DNA of 16,437 bases from Muribaculaceae bacterium (GTDB lineage Bacteria > Bacteroidota > Bacteroidia > Bacteroidales > Muribaculaceae), in NCBI GenBank assembly GCA_021443235.1, contig JABUUJ010000011.1, positions 1-16,437 of the forward strand, in the 5' to 3' direction. This document shows positions 7,220 to 15,900 of the stretch, in pieces (position 1 is the stretch's first letter; each line of letters starts with the position of its first letter). The notes below the pieces were generated by a model that searched no databases, had not been told where the DNA came from, and worked only from the letters and a program-made list of their open reading frames with translations. The translations under genes were made by a program, and so were the position numbers.

Positions 7220-9395
7220 TACCCATGTCGCTGATAAACTTGATGTGCATCAGCCGGATTTCCTCCTCGGTGTAGTCTTCGGGGATGAGCTTGTTGAATG
7301 CGGCTTGAAGGTCATCGGTCTCGCACTTCCTGAAATACTCAAAAAGGTCGTTCTGAATATCCTTTTCTATCACCTCGTTGATGTAGTAGTCGATGTTGAC
7401 TTTGTAGCCAGCATAGACAATCGACTTGATTTCGTCAAGCAACTCGCACAAATCCATGTCGTTAGACTCGGCGATAGCATCAAGCGAGATCTTGTGGTCG
7501 ATATTCTGAATGAGCTTAAGCTTGACGTTGGCCTTGTTGGCAACCGAGATGAGCTTAAAGTCCTGAACACGCTCAATCTCATTGTCCTCAACATAACGCT
7601 TGATCAACTCTACAAATTCCTGACCATAACGTTGTGCTTTTCCCTTGCCCACACCATAGATATTGGCAAGTTCGTCGATGGTAATGGGATAAGTCGTTGC
7701 CATCGAGTCGATTGACGGGTCGGAGAAAATCACATAAGGTGGCAGATGGTGCATCTTGGCGACCTTTTTGCGCAAGTCCTTCAACATGTTACTGAGCTCG
7801 GGGCTCAGCGCTCCCCCACCGTTTGAGTCAAGATCGTCATAATCGTTATCGCTGAACTCCTCGTCCTCAACAACGTAGAACGAGTTTTTGCCTTCAAGGA
7901 ATTTACGACCAGCCTCGGTCACCTTTAAGACGCCGTAGTTCTCAATATCCTTATTAATATAGCCAAAGATGATGCTCTGCCTGATGACCGAAGTGAGGAA
8001 ACGAGCCTCGGAACCCTTCATGCAGCCGAAAGTATCGAGTTCGTCGTGGCGATAGGCCTTGACCTCGGTGGTGTCGTCGCCACGCATCACTGCAACAATG
8101 TATTCGGTCTTGAAACGCTCTTTCAGCGAGATTATGGTCTCGATAGCGGCACACAGTTCCTCGCGGCCATCGACCCTTCGCTTGGGGTGCTTGCAGTTGT
8201 CGCAGTTGCCGCAATTGTCAACATTGTAGGTCTCGCCGAAGTAGTGGAGCAAAGTCTTGCGGCGGCACACACTCGACTCGGCATAGGCTTGTGTCTCGGC
8301 GAGTAGTTGCTTTCCTATCTCCTTCTCGTTCACTGGTTTGCCTTCCATGAACTTATCAAGCTTGCGCAGGTCGTTTTTGTGATAGAAAGTGATGCATTTG
8401 CCCTCGAGACCATCGCGCCCGGCACGTCCGGTTTCCTGGTAATATCCCTCAAGGCTCTTGGGGATGTCGTAGTGGATTACGAAACGCACGTCGGGCTTGT
8501 CGATGCCCATACCAAAAGCGATAGTGGCCACAATTACGTCAACATCCTCGTTAAGGAAAGCGTCCTGGTTCTCGGTGCGAGTGACGCTGTCCATACCAGC
8601 ATGATAGGGCAGCACCTTTATTCCGTTGATTTTAAGGACCTCGGCAAGTTCCTCCACCTTCTTGCGGCTCAAGCAATAGATGATACCCGACTTGCCGGGG
8701 TTTTCCTTTATGAACTTGGTGATGTCTTTGTCGATATTGTTGGTCTTTTGGCGCACCTCGTAGTAAAGGTTGGGGCGGTTGAACGACGACTTGAACACGA
8801 GAGCGTCGGTCATGCCCAGCGTTTTCTGGATGTCGTGTTGCACCTTGGGGGTGGCGGTGGCAGTGAGAGCGATGATGGGACGCAGCCCGATTTTCTCGAT
8901 CAGCGGCCTAATGCGGCGATACTCGGGTCGGAAATCATGCCCCCACTCCGAGATGCAGTGGGCCTCATCAACAGCGTAAAACGAGATTTTAACCGATTTC
9001 AAAAAAGCGACGTTTTCCTCCTTGTTGAGCGACTCGGGGGCCACATATAGCAATTTGGTGTGTCCGGCAAGCACATCGTCCTTTACCTGGTCGATTTGCT
9101 GACGATTGAGCGATGAGTTAAGGAAATGAGCTATCGCGTCGTTTTTGCTGAACCCTCGCATAGCGTCAACCTGATTTTTCATCAGCGCAATGAGTGGGGA
9201 GATCACGATTGCTGTTCCCTCCATGAGCAAGGCAGGCAGCTGGTAGCACAACGACTTCCCTCCGCCCGTGGGCATCAAAACAAACGTGTCCTTTTCATTG
9301 AGCAGATTCTCAATGATAGGCTCTTGTTTTCCTTTAAACTTGTCGAATCCAAAGTAGTCTTTCAATTCGGCAGTTATACGCTCTTTGAGTAACAT
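7215..9395 (-). CDS. recQ: ATP-dependent DNA helicase RecQ
   Basis: 726 residues; a 3'-5' DNA helicase of recombination and replication-fork repair. It starts with the aromatic Q-motif region (GFDKFKGKQ, 16-24), then Walker A MPTGGGKS (41-48), DEAH (143-146) with the RecQ-specific loop CISEWGHDFRPEY, TATAT near 178-182, and motif VI QETGRAGRDG (320-329). The zinc-binding Cys set is C377, C395, C398, C401. An RQC winged-helix region follows to about 515 and an HRDC domain at about 530-612 (YVIFSDPSI, IYGVGKGKAQRYG). The last 110 residues are a helical extension seen in Bacteroidota RecQ. At 726 residues it is longer than E. coli RecQ (about 610). The ATG is 37 bases after the clpX stop with no promoter between, so it is the third gene of the clpP-clpX-recQ operon. 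The stop TGA is followed by three more in-frame TGA codons. Confidence 0.97.
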   Translation of the reverse strand: MLLKERITAELKDYFGFDKFKGKQEPIIENLLNEKDTFVLMPTGGGKSLCYQLPALLMEGTAIVISPLIALMKNQVDAMRGFSKNDAIAHFLNSSLNRQQIDQVKDDVLAGHTKLLYVAPESLNKEENVAFLKSVKISFYAVDEAHCISEWGHDFRPEYRRIRPLIEKIGLRPIIALTATATPKVQHDIQKTLGMTDALVFKSSFNRPNLYYEVRQKTNNIDKDITKFIKENPGKSGIIYCLSRKKVEELAEVLKINGIKVLPYHAGMDSVTRTENQDAFLNEDVDVIVATIAFGMGIDKPDVRFVIHYDIPKSLEGYYQETGRAGRDGLEGKCITFYHKNDLRKLDKFMEGKPVNEKEIGKQLLAETQAYAESSVCRRKTLLHYFGETYNVDNCGNCDNCKHPKRRVDGREELCAAIETIISLKERFKTEYIVAVMRGDDTTEVKAYRHDELDTFGCMKGSEARFLTSVIRQSIIFGYINKDIENYGVLKVTEAGRKFLEGKNSFYVVEDEEFSDNDYDDLDSNGGGALSPELSNMLKDLRKKVAKMHHLPPYVIFSDPSIDSMATTYPITIDELANIYGVGKGKAQRYGQEFVELIKRYVEDNEIERVQDFKLISVANKANVKLKLIQNIDHKISLDAIAESNDMDLCELLDEIKSIVYAGYKVNIDYYINEVIEKDIQNDLFEYFRKCETDDLQAAFNKLIPEDYTEEEIRLMHIKFISDMGN

Positions 9396-9432
9396 TACGG
9401 TTAAAAATTAGGTGTTGGGGTTAGGTATGCAA

Positions 9433-10665
9433 CTAACTGTTGCGCAGCAGCTCAAGGTTAGACTTTTCAAGTTGTTCTTTAGCATAATCCTTGGTCAATG
9501 TGAAAGTCTTCACTCCCTTTGACGGAACCGAGTACATAGCATCGATCATAATGGTCTCGAATATTGAGCGCAAGCCACGCGCTCCCAGTTTATATTCGAT
9601 TGCCTTGTCAACTATAAAGTCAAGCACGTCGTCGTTAATTTTCAGTTTCACCTTGTCCATTGCGAGAAGTTTCTCATATTGTTTCACAATGGCGTTTTTA
9701 GGCTCGACGAGGATGCGTCGCAATGCCTCGCGGTCGAGCGGCTCAAGGTTGGTGAGGATGGGCAGACGGCCCACGATTTCGGGTATCAGTCCGAAGGAGC
9801 GCAAGTCCTGCGGAGCAACATAACGTAGCAATTTATTACGGTCGTCCAGGCTCAGGCGGTTGCTTACGCCAAATCCCACAACTTGTGTGTTCATGCGCTG
9901 GGCGATTTTCTGTTCTATTCCTTCAAAAGCGCCACCGCATATAAACAGGATGTTTTTGGTGTCGACTGGAATCATTTTCTGTTCGGGGTGCTTGCGTCCG
10001 CCTTGTGGCGGGACGTTTACCACCGACCCTTCGAGCAACTTGAGTAGTCCCTGCTGCACACCCTCGCCACTCACGTCGCGAGTAATTGAGGGATTATCGC
10101 CTTTTCGGGCTATCTTATCAATTTCATCAATAAAAACGATGCCTCGCTGTGCTTGCTTCACGTCGTAGTCGCACGCTTGCAGCAATCGTGTGAGCAGGCT
10201 CTCGATGTCCTCACCCACATATCCGGCCTCGGTGAGCACTGTAGCGTCGACGATGGCAAACGGCACGTTGAGTTGTCGGGCAATTGTACGTGCTAGCAAA
10301 GTTTTTCCTGTTCCGGTTGGTCCAACGATGATAATGTTGGACTTTTCAATATCGACGTCGTCGTTTTTCTGAGTGAGTCGTTTATAGTGGTTATATACGG
10401 CCACAGCGAGATACTTCTTAGCGGTGTCCTGCCCTATCACATATTGATCGAGATATTCCTTTATTTCTTCGGGCTTAGGGATGCTTTTTATCTTAAAGTC
10501 ATCATTGTTGGGTTTCTGAAGATATTCTCGCACCAATTCGTGAGCGCGGTCGGCACATTCATTGCAAATGAAGCCATTGAGACCTGGCAGCAACAACTGT
10601 ACCTCATCGGCGCCACGACCGCAGAAGCTACAAGTGGGTTCGTCGTAATATTTCTTTTTAGCCAT
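9433..10665 (-). CDS. clpX: ATP-dependent Clp protease ATP-binding subunit ClpX
   Basis: 410 residues, normal length. AAA+ unfoldase that feeds substrates to ClpP in the cytosol. The N-terminal zinc-binding domain has C12, C15, C34 and C37. Walker A is GPTGTGKT (115-122), the substrate-gripping pore loop GYVG (148-151), Walker B VFIDE (177-181), and the RKH loop is at 224-226. The ClpP-docking loop reads VGF at 263-265 where the family usually has IGF, a conservative change. Sensor II is GARGLR (361-366). The ATG directly follows the clpP stop (TAA then ATG, no gap), so translation is coupled. The subunits of ClpXP are made from one transcript. Confidence 0.98.
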   Translation of the reverse strand: MAKKKYYDEPTCSFCGRGADEVQLLLPGLNGFICNECADRAHELVREYLQKPNNDDFKIKSIPKPEEIKEYLDQYVIGQDTAKKYLAVAVYNHYKRLTQKNDDVDIEKSNIIIVGPTGTGKTLLARTIARQLNVPFAIVDATVLTEAGYVGEDIESLLTRLLQACDYDVKQAQRGIVFIDEIDKIARKGDNPSITRDVSGEGVQQGLLKLLEGSVVNVPPQGGRKHPEQKMIPVDTKNILFICGGAFEGIEQKIAQRMNTQVVGFGVSNRLSLDDRNKLLRYVAPQDLRSFGLIPEIVGRLPILTNLEPLDREALRRILVEPKNAIVKQYEKLLAMDKVKLKINDDVLDFIVDKAIEYKLGARGLRSIFETIMIDAMYSVPSKGVKTFTLTKDYAKEQLEKSNLELLRNS

Positions 10666-11349
10666 TTATTTCTTTTCTCTTATCAGCACATTGTCAATCA
10701 TGCCATAGGCGAGAGCCTCATCGCTGGTCATCCAGTAGTCGCGGTCGCTGTCGGCATAGACTTTATCGTAGGGTTGTCCTGAGTGGTCGCTGATGATTGT
10801 GTAAAGCTCCTTCTTAAGTTTCAAAATCTCATTGGCGGTAATCTCGATGTCGCTGGCCTGTCCTTGAATGCCGCCCATTGGCTGATGAATCATCACGCGC
10901 GAGTGTTTCAATGCAAATCGCTTGCCTTTCTCGCCTGCCACGAGCAGCACTGCTGCCATTGACGCTGCCATACCGGTGCAAATTGTTGAGACGTCGCTCT
11001 GAATATACTGCATTGTGTCGTATATGCCAAGGCCGGCATATACCGAGCCGCCGGGCGAGTTTATATAAAGTGAGATGTCTTTGCCGGGATCGGACGAGTC
11101 GAGGAAAAGCATTTGTGCCTGTATCACGTTGGCGGTGTAGTCATCGACCTGAGTACCGAGGAAGATAATGCGGTCCATCATAAGTCGAGAGAAAACATCC
11201 ATTTGAGTTACGTTGAGCTGTCGCTCTTCCATAATTGTGGGGCTGATGTAACTGCTTGTTACCTGATGTGCGTACTGGTCAAGTGCAAGGCCGTTCATTC
11301 CCAAATGCTTTACTGCAAAATTTCTAAATTCGTTGTTCATAATATCCAT
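10666..11349 (-). CDS. clpP: ATP-dependent Clp protease proteolytic subunit ClpP
   Basis: 227 residues from the ATG at 11349 (MDIMNNEFRNFAVKHLGMNG). The serine-protease triad is S130 (in GMAASMAAVLL), H155 (in MIHQPMGG) and D204 (in SDRDYWMT). The handle and oligomer region includes INSPGGSVYAGLGIYDTMQY. It forms the 14-subunit degradation chamber loaded by ClpX, encoded immediately downstream. Start choice: a longer frame begins with TTG at 11370, but that codon lies in the predicted -7 element, so it is unlikely to be translated. An ATG three codons inside (11340) is an equally good start and fits the usual Bacteroides N-terminus. First gene of clpP-clpX-recQ. Confidence 0.97.
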   Translation of the reverse strand: MDIMNNEFRNFAVKHLGMNGLALDQYAHQVTSSYISPTIMEERQLNVTQMDVFSRLMMDRIIFLGTQVDDYTANVIQAQMLFLDSSDPGKDISLYINSPGGSVYAGLGIYDTMQYIQSDVSTICTGMAASMAAVLLVAGEKGKRFALKHSRVMIHQPMGGIQGQASDIEITANEILKLKKELYTIISDHSGQPYDKVYADSDRDYWMTSDEALAYGMIDNVLIREKK

Positions 11350-11367
11350 ACTATTCTTTTTCTTTTT

Positions 11368-11375
11368 CAAAGTTA
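11368..11375 (-). promoter_or_regulatory. Predicted -7 element of clpP-clpX-recQ promoter
   Basis: The minus strand reads TAACTTTG, a full match to the Bacteroides -7 consensus TAnnTTTG, about 19 bases before the chosen clpP ATG. There is no good TTTG at the expected 19-21 base distance upstream; that stretch is A-rich. It lies just downstream of the tig terminator, which supports an independent start for clpP. Confidence 0.5.
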
Positions 11376-11417
11376 CGACTTTTTTTTTAATTTCGGCACA
11401 TAAATCAAGAAAAAATC

Positions 11418-11451
11418 AAAAAAAATAGGGACGACACCCGTGTATCGTCCC
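11418..11451 (-). terminator. Intrinsic terminator after tig
   Basis: On the minus strand a 10-pair stem (arms 11451-11442 and 11437-11428; nine Watson-Crick pairs and one U-G) closes a four-base loop. It is followed by TA and eight T. It begins about 22 bases after the tig stop. This separates tig from clpP, unlike species where they are co-transcribed. Confidence 0.9.
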
Positions 11452-11473
11452 CAATAATGGTGTTTTTTTAGGC

Positions 11474-12823
11474 TTATTTCTCAAAAAGCTTGTTGAATTC
11501 TTCTACAGTTACGCTCTTTTCGTCGAGAGTAACGGCGCTCTTGATTTGAGCAAAAATCTTGTCGTCCATAGCGCGGCTGCTAATCTCACCAGCATAGCGC
11601 TCGTCCTCAAGCAGTTTGTGGGCGTAGTTGTCGATCACGTCATCGGGAAGGTTCGACATGCCGTACTGTGCAAACTGCTGGGCAGCGAAGTAACGGGCAA
11701 GGCGCATCTTGTCCTCCACCTCGAGCTTGAGAGCAAAGTTCTGGGCAATCTTCTCCTTGATGAGGTGCCATGTGAGCTGCTCCTTGGTGTTGGGGAAGTT
11801 CTCCTCGATCTTGGCGGGATCGGGGTTCTCCTCGCGAGAGGCAAGGAAACGCTTCAGGAAGTCCTCGGGAAGTTCGAGGTCGCCCACTTTCTTCTTGAGA
11901 ACATTCTCGGCATCGAGCGAGAAGCGGTAGTTGCTATCGTTGGTGAGTTGTGCGGCAAGCATCTCGCGCACCTTTACCTTGAACTCATCGATGTCCTTGG
12001 CCTGGTCTTTGCCAAGAGCGTTGTCAAAGAGTTCCTGGTCGAGCTCGGCGTCCTCGTTGACGAGAACCTCGGTGATGTGGAACCTGAAATCGCTCTTCAC
12101 GTCGGCCTGATCCTTGTCGAGGTTGAGCAGCGATGCCAACTCGTTCACGTTGCCGTCAACGGCGATGCTTGGATTGTAAACGATATCGGTGTTGGGCTTA
12201 GCGCCGACAAATTTCTGTTTCTGGTCATCATTTTTAAAGTAAGCGGGAACAAGCATAGTGCGCTCGGCATTGATACCGCCTTCCTTCTCGGTGCCGTCCT
12301 CGTTAAGTTCAACGAGCGAGCCGCGTATGAGAGAGTCCTCGGCGGCAACCTCTCCGGGCACCTGCTTGCCAAAGCGCTTGCGGAAGCTGGCGATCTGGTT
12401 CTCGAGCATTTCGTCGCTAACCTCAATATTATAATAAGGAATCTTAACCTTCTTGTCGAGCTTAACCTCAAACTCGGGGGCAAGACCCAGCGCGAAGGTG
12501 AAGTTGAAGTCCTTCTGGTTCTTAAGGTCAATGGGCTCATCGTTGCTAGGCAGAGGCTCACCAAGCAGGTTGACCTTATTCTCGGTCACATACTCGCTGA
12601 AAGCACGGCCAACCTTGCGGTCGAGGATGTCGCTCAGCACTTGCTGGCCATAAATCTTGTGCAGCAGGCTCATGGGAGCCTTGCCAGGGCGAAAGCCCTT
12701 GATGGGGTGCTTGATGCCAACGTCGGTCAAATTTTTCTTTAATTCACTCCTGTAGTCGTCTTCGGTAATCGAAATAGTGATCTTTGCGTTCACGTTATCG
12801 ATCTTCTCAAAATTTACGTTCAT
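11474..12823 (-). CDS. tig: Trigger factor, ribosome-bound chaperone
   Basis: 449 residues, close to the family's usual 430-450. The N-terminal ribosome-binding domain carries the signature loop GFRPGKAP at 43-50, which docks at the exit tunnel. A middle region at about 150-240 occupies the place of the FKBP-type isomerase domain, but I do not see the usual FKBP active-site residues, so isomerase activity is doubtful. The long helical C-terminal arms (about 255-449) form the chaperone cradle. Trigger factor holds nascent chains and sits beside clpP and clpX in many bacteria, as here. It has its own promoter at 12883-12914 and its own terminator. The chosen ATG gives MNVNFEKIDNVNAKI, as expected for the family. 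Confidence 0.96.
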   Translation of the reverse strand: MNVNFEKIDNVNAKITISITEDDYRSELKKNLTDVGIKHPIKGFRPGKAPMSLLHKIYGQQVLSDILDRKVGRAFSEYVTENKVNLLGEPLPSNDEPIDLKNQKDFNFTFALGLAPEFEVKLDKKVKIPYYNIEVSDEMLENQIASFRKRFGKQVPGEVAAEDSLIRGSLVELNEDGTEKEGGINAERTMLVPAYFKNDDQKQKFVGAKPNTDIVYNPSIAVDGNVNELASLLNLDKDQADVKSDFRFHITEVLVNEDAELDQELFDNALGKDQAKDIDEFKVKVREMLAAQLTNDSNYRFSLDAENVLKKKVGDLELPEDFLKRFLASREENPDPAKIEENFPNTKEQLTWHLIKEKIAQNFALKLEVEDKMRLARYFAAQQFAQYGMSNLPDDVIDNYAHKLLEDERYAGEISSRAMDDKIFAQIKSAVTLDEKSVTVEEFNKLFEK

Positions 12824-12882
12824 TGTTCAGTATAAATCGTTGTTATAAATAATTTTCAGAATACTCTCTAAAAAACAAAATG

Positions 12883-12914
12883 CAAAATTACATTATATAT
12901 ATATAACAAGCAAA
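12883..12914 (-). promoter_or_regulatory. Predicted tig promoter
   Basis: On the minus strand there is TTTG (12914-12911), a 20-base spacer rich in alternating TA, and TAATTTTG (12890-12883), a full match to TAnnTTTG. Transcription should start near 12876, leaving a leader of about 50 bases. The -35-side element is only about 26 bases from the stop codon of the polyvalent gene. Confidence 0.75.
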
Positions 12915-12939
12915 TATTGTGCCAAAAATTTGCTATTAT

Positions 12940-15900
12940 TCACAATTTATGCTCATCAATGAGGCGCTGGTTCATCTCTGCCTCTCTCTGCCGTTTCTCC
13001 TCCTCTGTGGCATAGACTGGTTGCAGTTTGCCGTCAACTCTCTTGCGTCGCTTCAGCTCCTTCTCCACCCTGGTAAGGTGGCGCTGCATCTTCGCGATCT
13101 GCTCGCCAATGCTCTGCATCGCGTCCATCCTCAGCTGCATATTGTTCCTATGCTGGTCGGCCAACTTCATCAACCCCTCAGTCACCGCCATCTCCATAGA
13201 GCCGCCGCCCTCCTCTGCCACCGAGTAGCGGGTGCCGGAGGGTATTTCGGAGGCTTTCTTGCTCTCATCAAGAATTTTCTTGCCCTTATCGTAGGATTTC
13301 TCAACATTTTGCAGTAACTTTGCAACGCTGACAGGCTCATGTAGCGTGCCAGTACCACTCGAATTGCCCGGCTCATTGTCGAGCAATTTGACTTTTGTCA
13401 CCTCATATGCATGTATTCCATTGCTTTCATCGGGCCTTCTATCCTCACGCATAATCGTCATTACGCTGTATGGTTTGCCGTCGATATTTGCTACTCCGTA
13501 GAAACGATGCATCAATGCGTCACCATTAGCCTTTTCTGTTGTGCGATTTCCTCCTTTGTCCTTGACAATGTAGTCGGGATGTTCCTCCACTTCGATACTC
13601 TCTCCAATTATCTCATCAAGATGTTCAATCAGTGAAAGATGCGCACCCTTATTGTTACTCTTGCCGGCTTGCCTTGGGTTTAATGCCTCATCAATAGCAT
13701 TACCAGAAATTTCGTATTGAAACGAAGTTCCATGATTATCATAATCAAGCGTTACTGGTTTACCATTAGATGTGTATTTCGCCTTTGCAGCTTCCGACGC
13801 TTGACGTGTTGCTTCCTTTATGTCGCCTGTGTATTTGTGACCAGGCACATCCACGATTTTAACCTCGGCATCGTTAAGTCCTGGCATCACTGTGCCTTTG
13901 TTCTCGACGGCTCGTCTCTGCCGCTCCTCAAAGGTCTCGGCAGGGTCGCCAAGGCTGAGATTCGTGCCATTTCCATGGAGTACGATCTGCTCATCTCTCG
14001 GCACATCCTCTGTTTGGCTTGCAAGCGAACGTCTGCGCATTGCATCACTTAGACCCAAACGGCGCTCCACATTGCGCGCCTCAACCTCTCCAGCAAGTCG
14101 TCTATAGCTATCCTCTCCATTAAGCCCATGCTTGGTAGCCAACTCTAAAAAGCGATTATAGGCATCCTCATAACCTTCGTTGTCGTATCCCCGCACCCAA
14201 AGGTTAAACCCATTGTCCATCTGGTTTAGTGTAGGCATCATTCCGTCACCAGGAGTAAAGCCGTCGTCCATGTATTCATCACGCAATGCCTTGTAAACAT
14301 CAATGGGCGAAGCATCGGGCATCTCCTTGCTCTTATCTTCAAGTTCGTTGCGCCATTTCCACACATCATGTTTTGGCAGGAGAGCATCCAATGTGTCACG
14401 GTAGGTGTTTGCTGTGCCACCCCTCGCAAAGCCTTCTATACTCTGAATGATATGCTGTATCTCATGCGCAAGTGTGCCACGCACATATTTACCAACATTT
14501 TCCTTCTCTTGAACAAGTTTCCCTTCTTTGTCATCGAGTTTAGATTTATTCTTCTTAATGTCTTTGATAGTTTCATCCTTTACCTTGTCGGCATCCGTAT
14601 CGAGCTCAAGCCATTCTCTGCGTCTGCGCCAATGCTCTGTGCCTATTTCTGCAAGTTCATCTTCCAACTCCTTGATGTTGCGCCGCAATAGCTTTATATG
14701 GCCTTCAAGAGTGTAGATGGTGCCTTTAATATTCTCGTTAAGCAAGATGGCACGCTCGCCATTGATAGTGCTACAAGCTCCCATGGCGCCACGCATTATC
14801 CTATCATCAGCATACATCACTGGCAAACTCGCAAGTTCTGGATAGCTGTCAAACAGCGGGTTACTCTTACCAAGCAATTTTCCTAATGTAGAGTTTATTG
14901 TTTCGCTTGGCGGTGCATCTTTTATTAGCATGGGATCCAATGTTTCGATGTCCGACACTTTAACATCTTCAAGCATATCCGCCTCCTCATATCTCCACTC
15001 ACCATCCTTACCGCGCTCCCAGCCTGTGGCAAGTTTTATGATTTTCGGGCCAAAACCTTTGTGCATATCAAACAAAATTCCTATATTTGCAGCCGAAAGG
15101 GTTGCCCCATCCGTTTCGGACGTAGAGAGTTCGGGCCGTAAAGCCATAACTCGTTGGGAAACGCCCTTTCTCGTTTTATAGAAACTTTTAGTTGTAAGAT
15201 TTCCATGGCGGTCTGAATACACCTCCGCCATATTGTAAGCACCGTTTTTGCCATCTGCCTTAATGAAAAGGAATACTTTTCGTCCACCCTTGTCTTTTAC
15301 ATACATCACATGGTCTGGTTGTTCCACAACATCAACAATCTTTCTTATATCATTTTCTGTTAATGGAATGTTATTGCCCATATCCTTTTCGTTATCACCA
15401 TAATGATTGTTGTTGATGTGAGCCAAATCCGAAGGGTTAAGAACAAAGCGCACATTTTGCTTTAATATAAGTCCCGAAACATTTTCCAAGAATTCCCTTC
15501 CGTTATCCGTTAAAACACCAAATGCTATCGGTTTGCCAGAAATATCACCCCTGGCAGCACTCTTAAAGAGTGATAATATACCATTCTTAAGATCATCCTT
15601 GCCTTTTGGATTCTCCATCTCTTTGGCAACCTTCAGGTTGTCCATCCTCACCGTAGTGCCCTCAGCCTTGTCTGCATTGGCCGCGCCTTTCTCACCAACG
15701 AAACGGAACTGGATGTTCTTGCCCTTGCCATCCACCACCGGTTTTACCTCTTGCGCGAGGTCTCTTAATGTCTTGCGCACAAAGTCTCGCACATCCATGC
15801 TCATTATCTGCTCCTTAGAGAACTCATCTCTAAACACGTCGCTCTCGGCAAGCCAGCGCTTGGTATGCTCCCACATCTCCGTAAGGAGAGCCTTTATGCG

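Noticed and set aside
11546..12742. 398-codon open frame on the plus strand opposite tig
   Set aside because: It is antisense to a clearly conserved gene, rich in Leu, Val and His as expected of a complement of coding sequence, and has no domain or promoter of its own.
12891..12905. TA-repeat as an attachment or insertion target site
   Set aside because: It forms the spacer of a good tig promoter, and no matching repeat is found elsewhere in the window.
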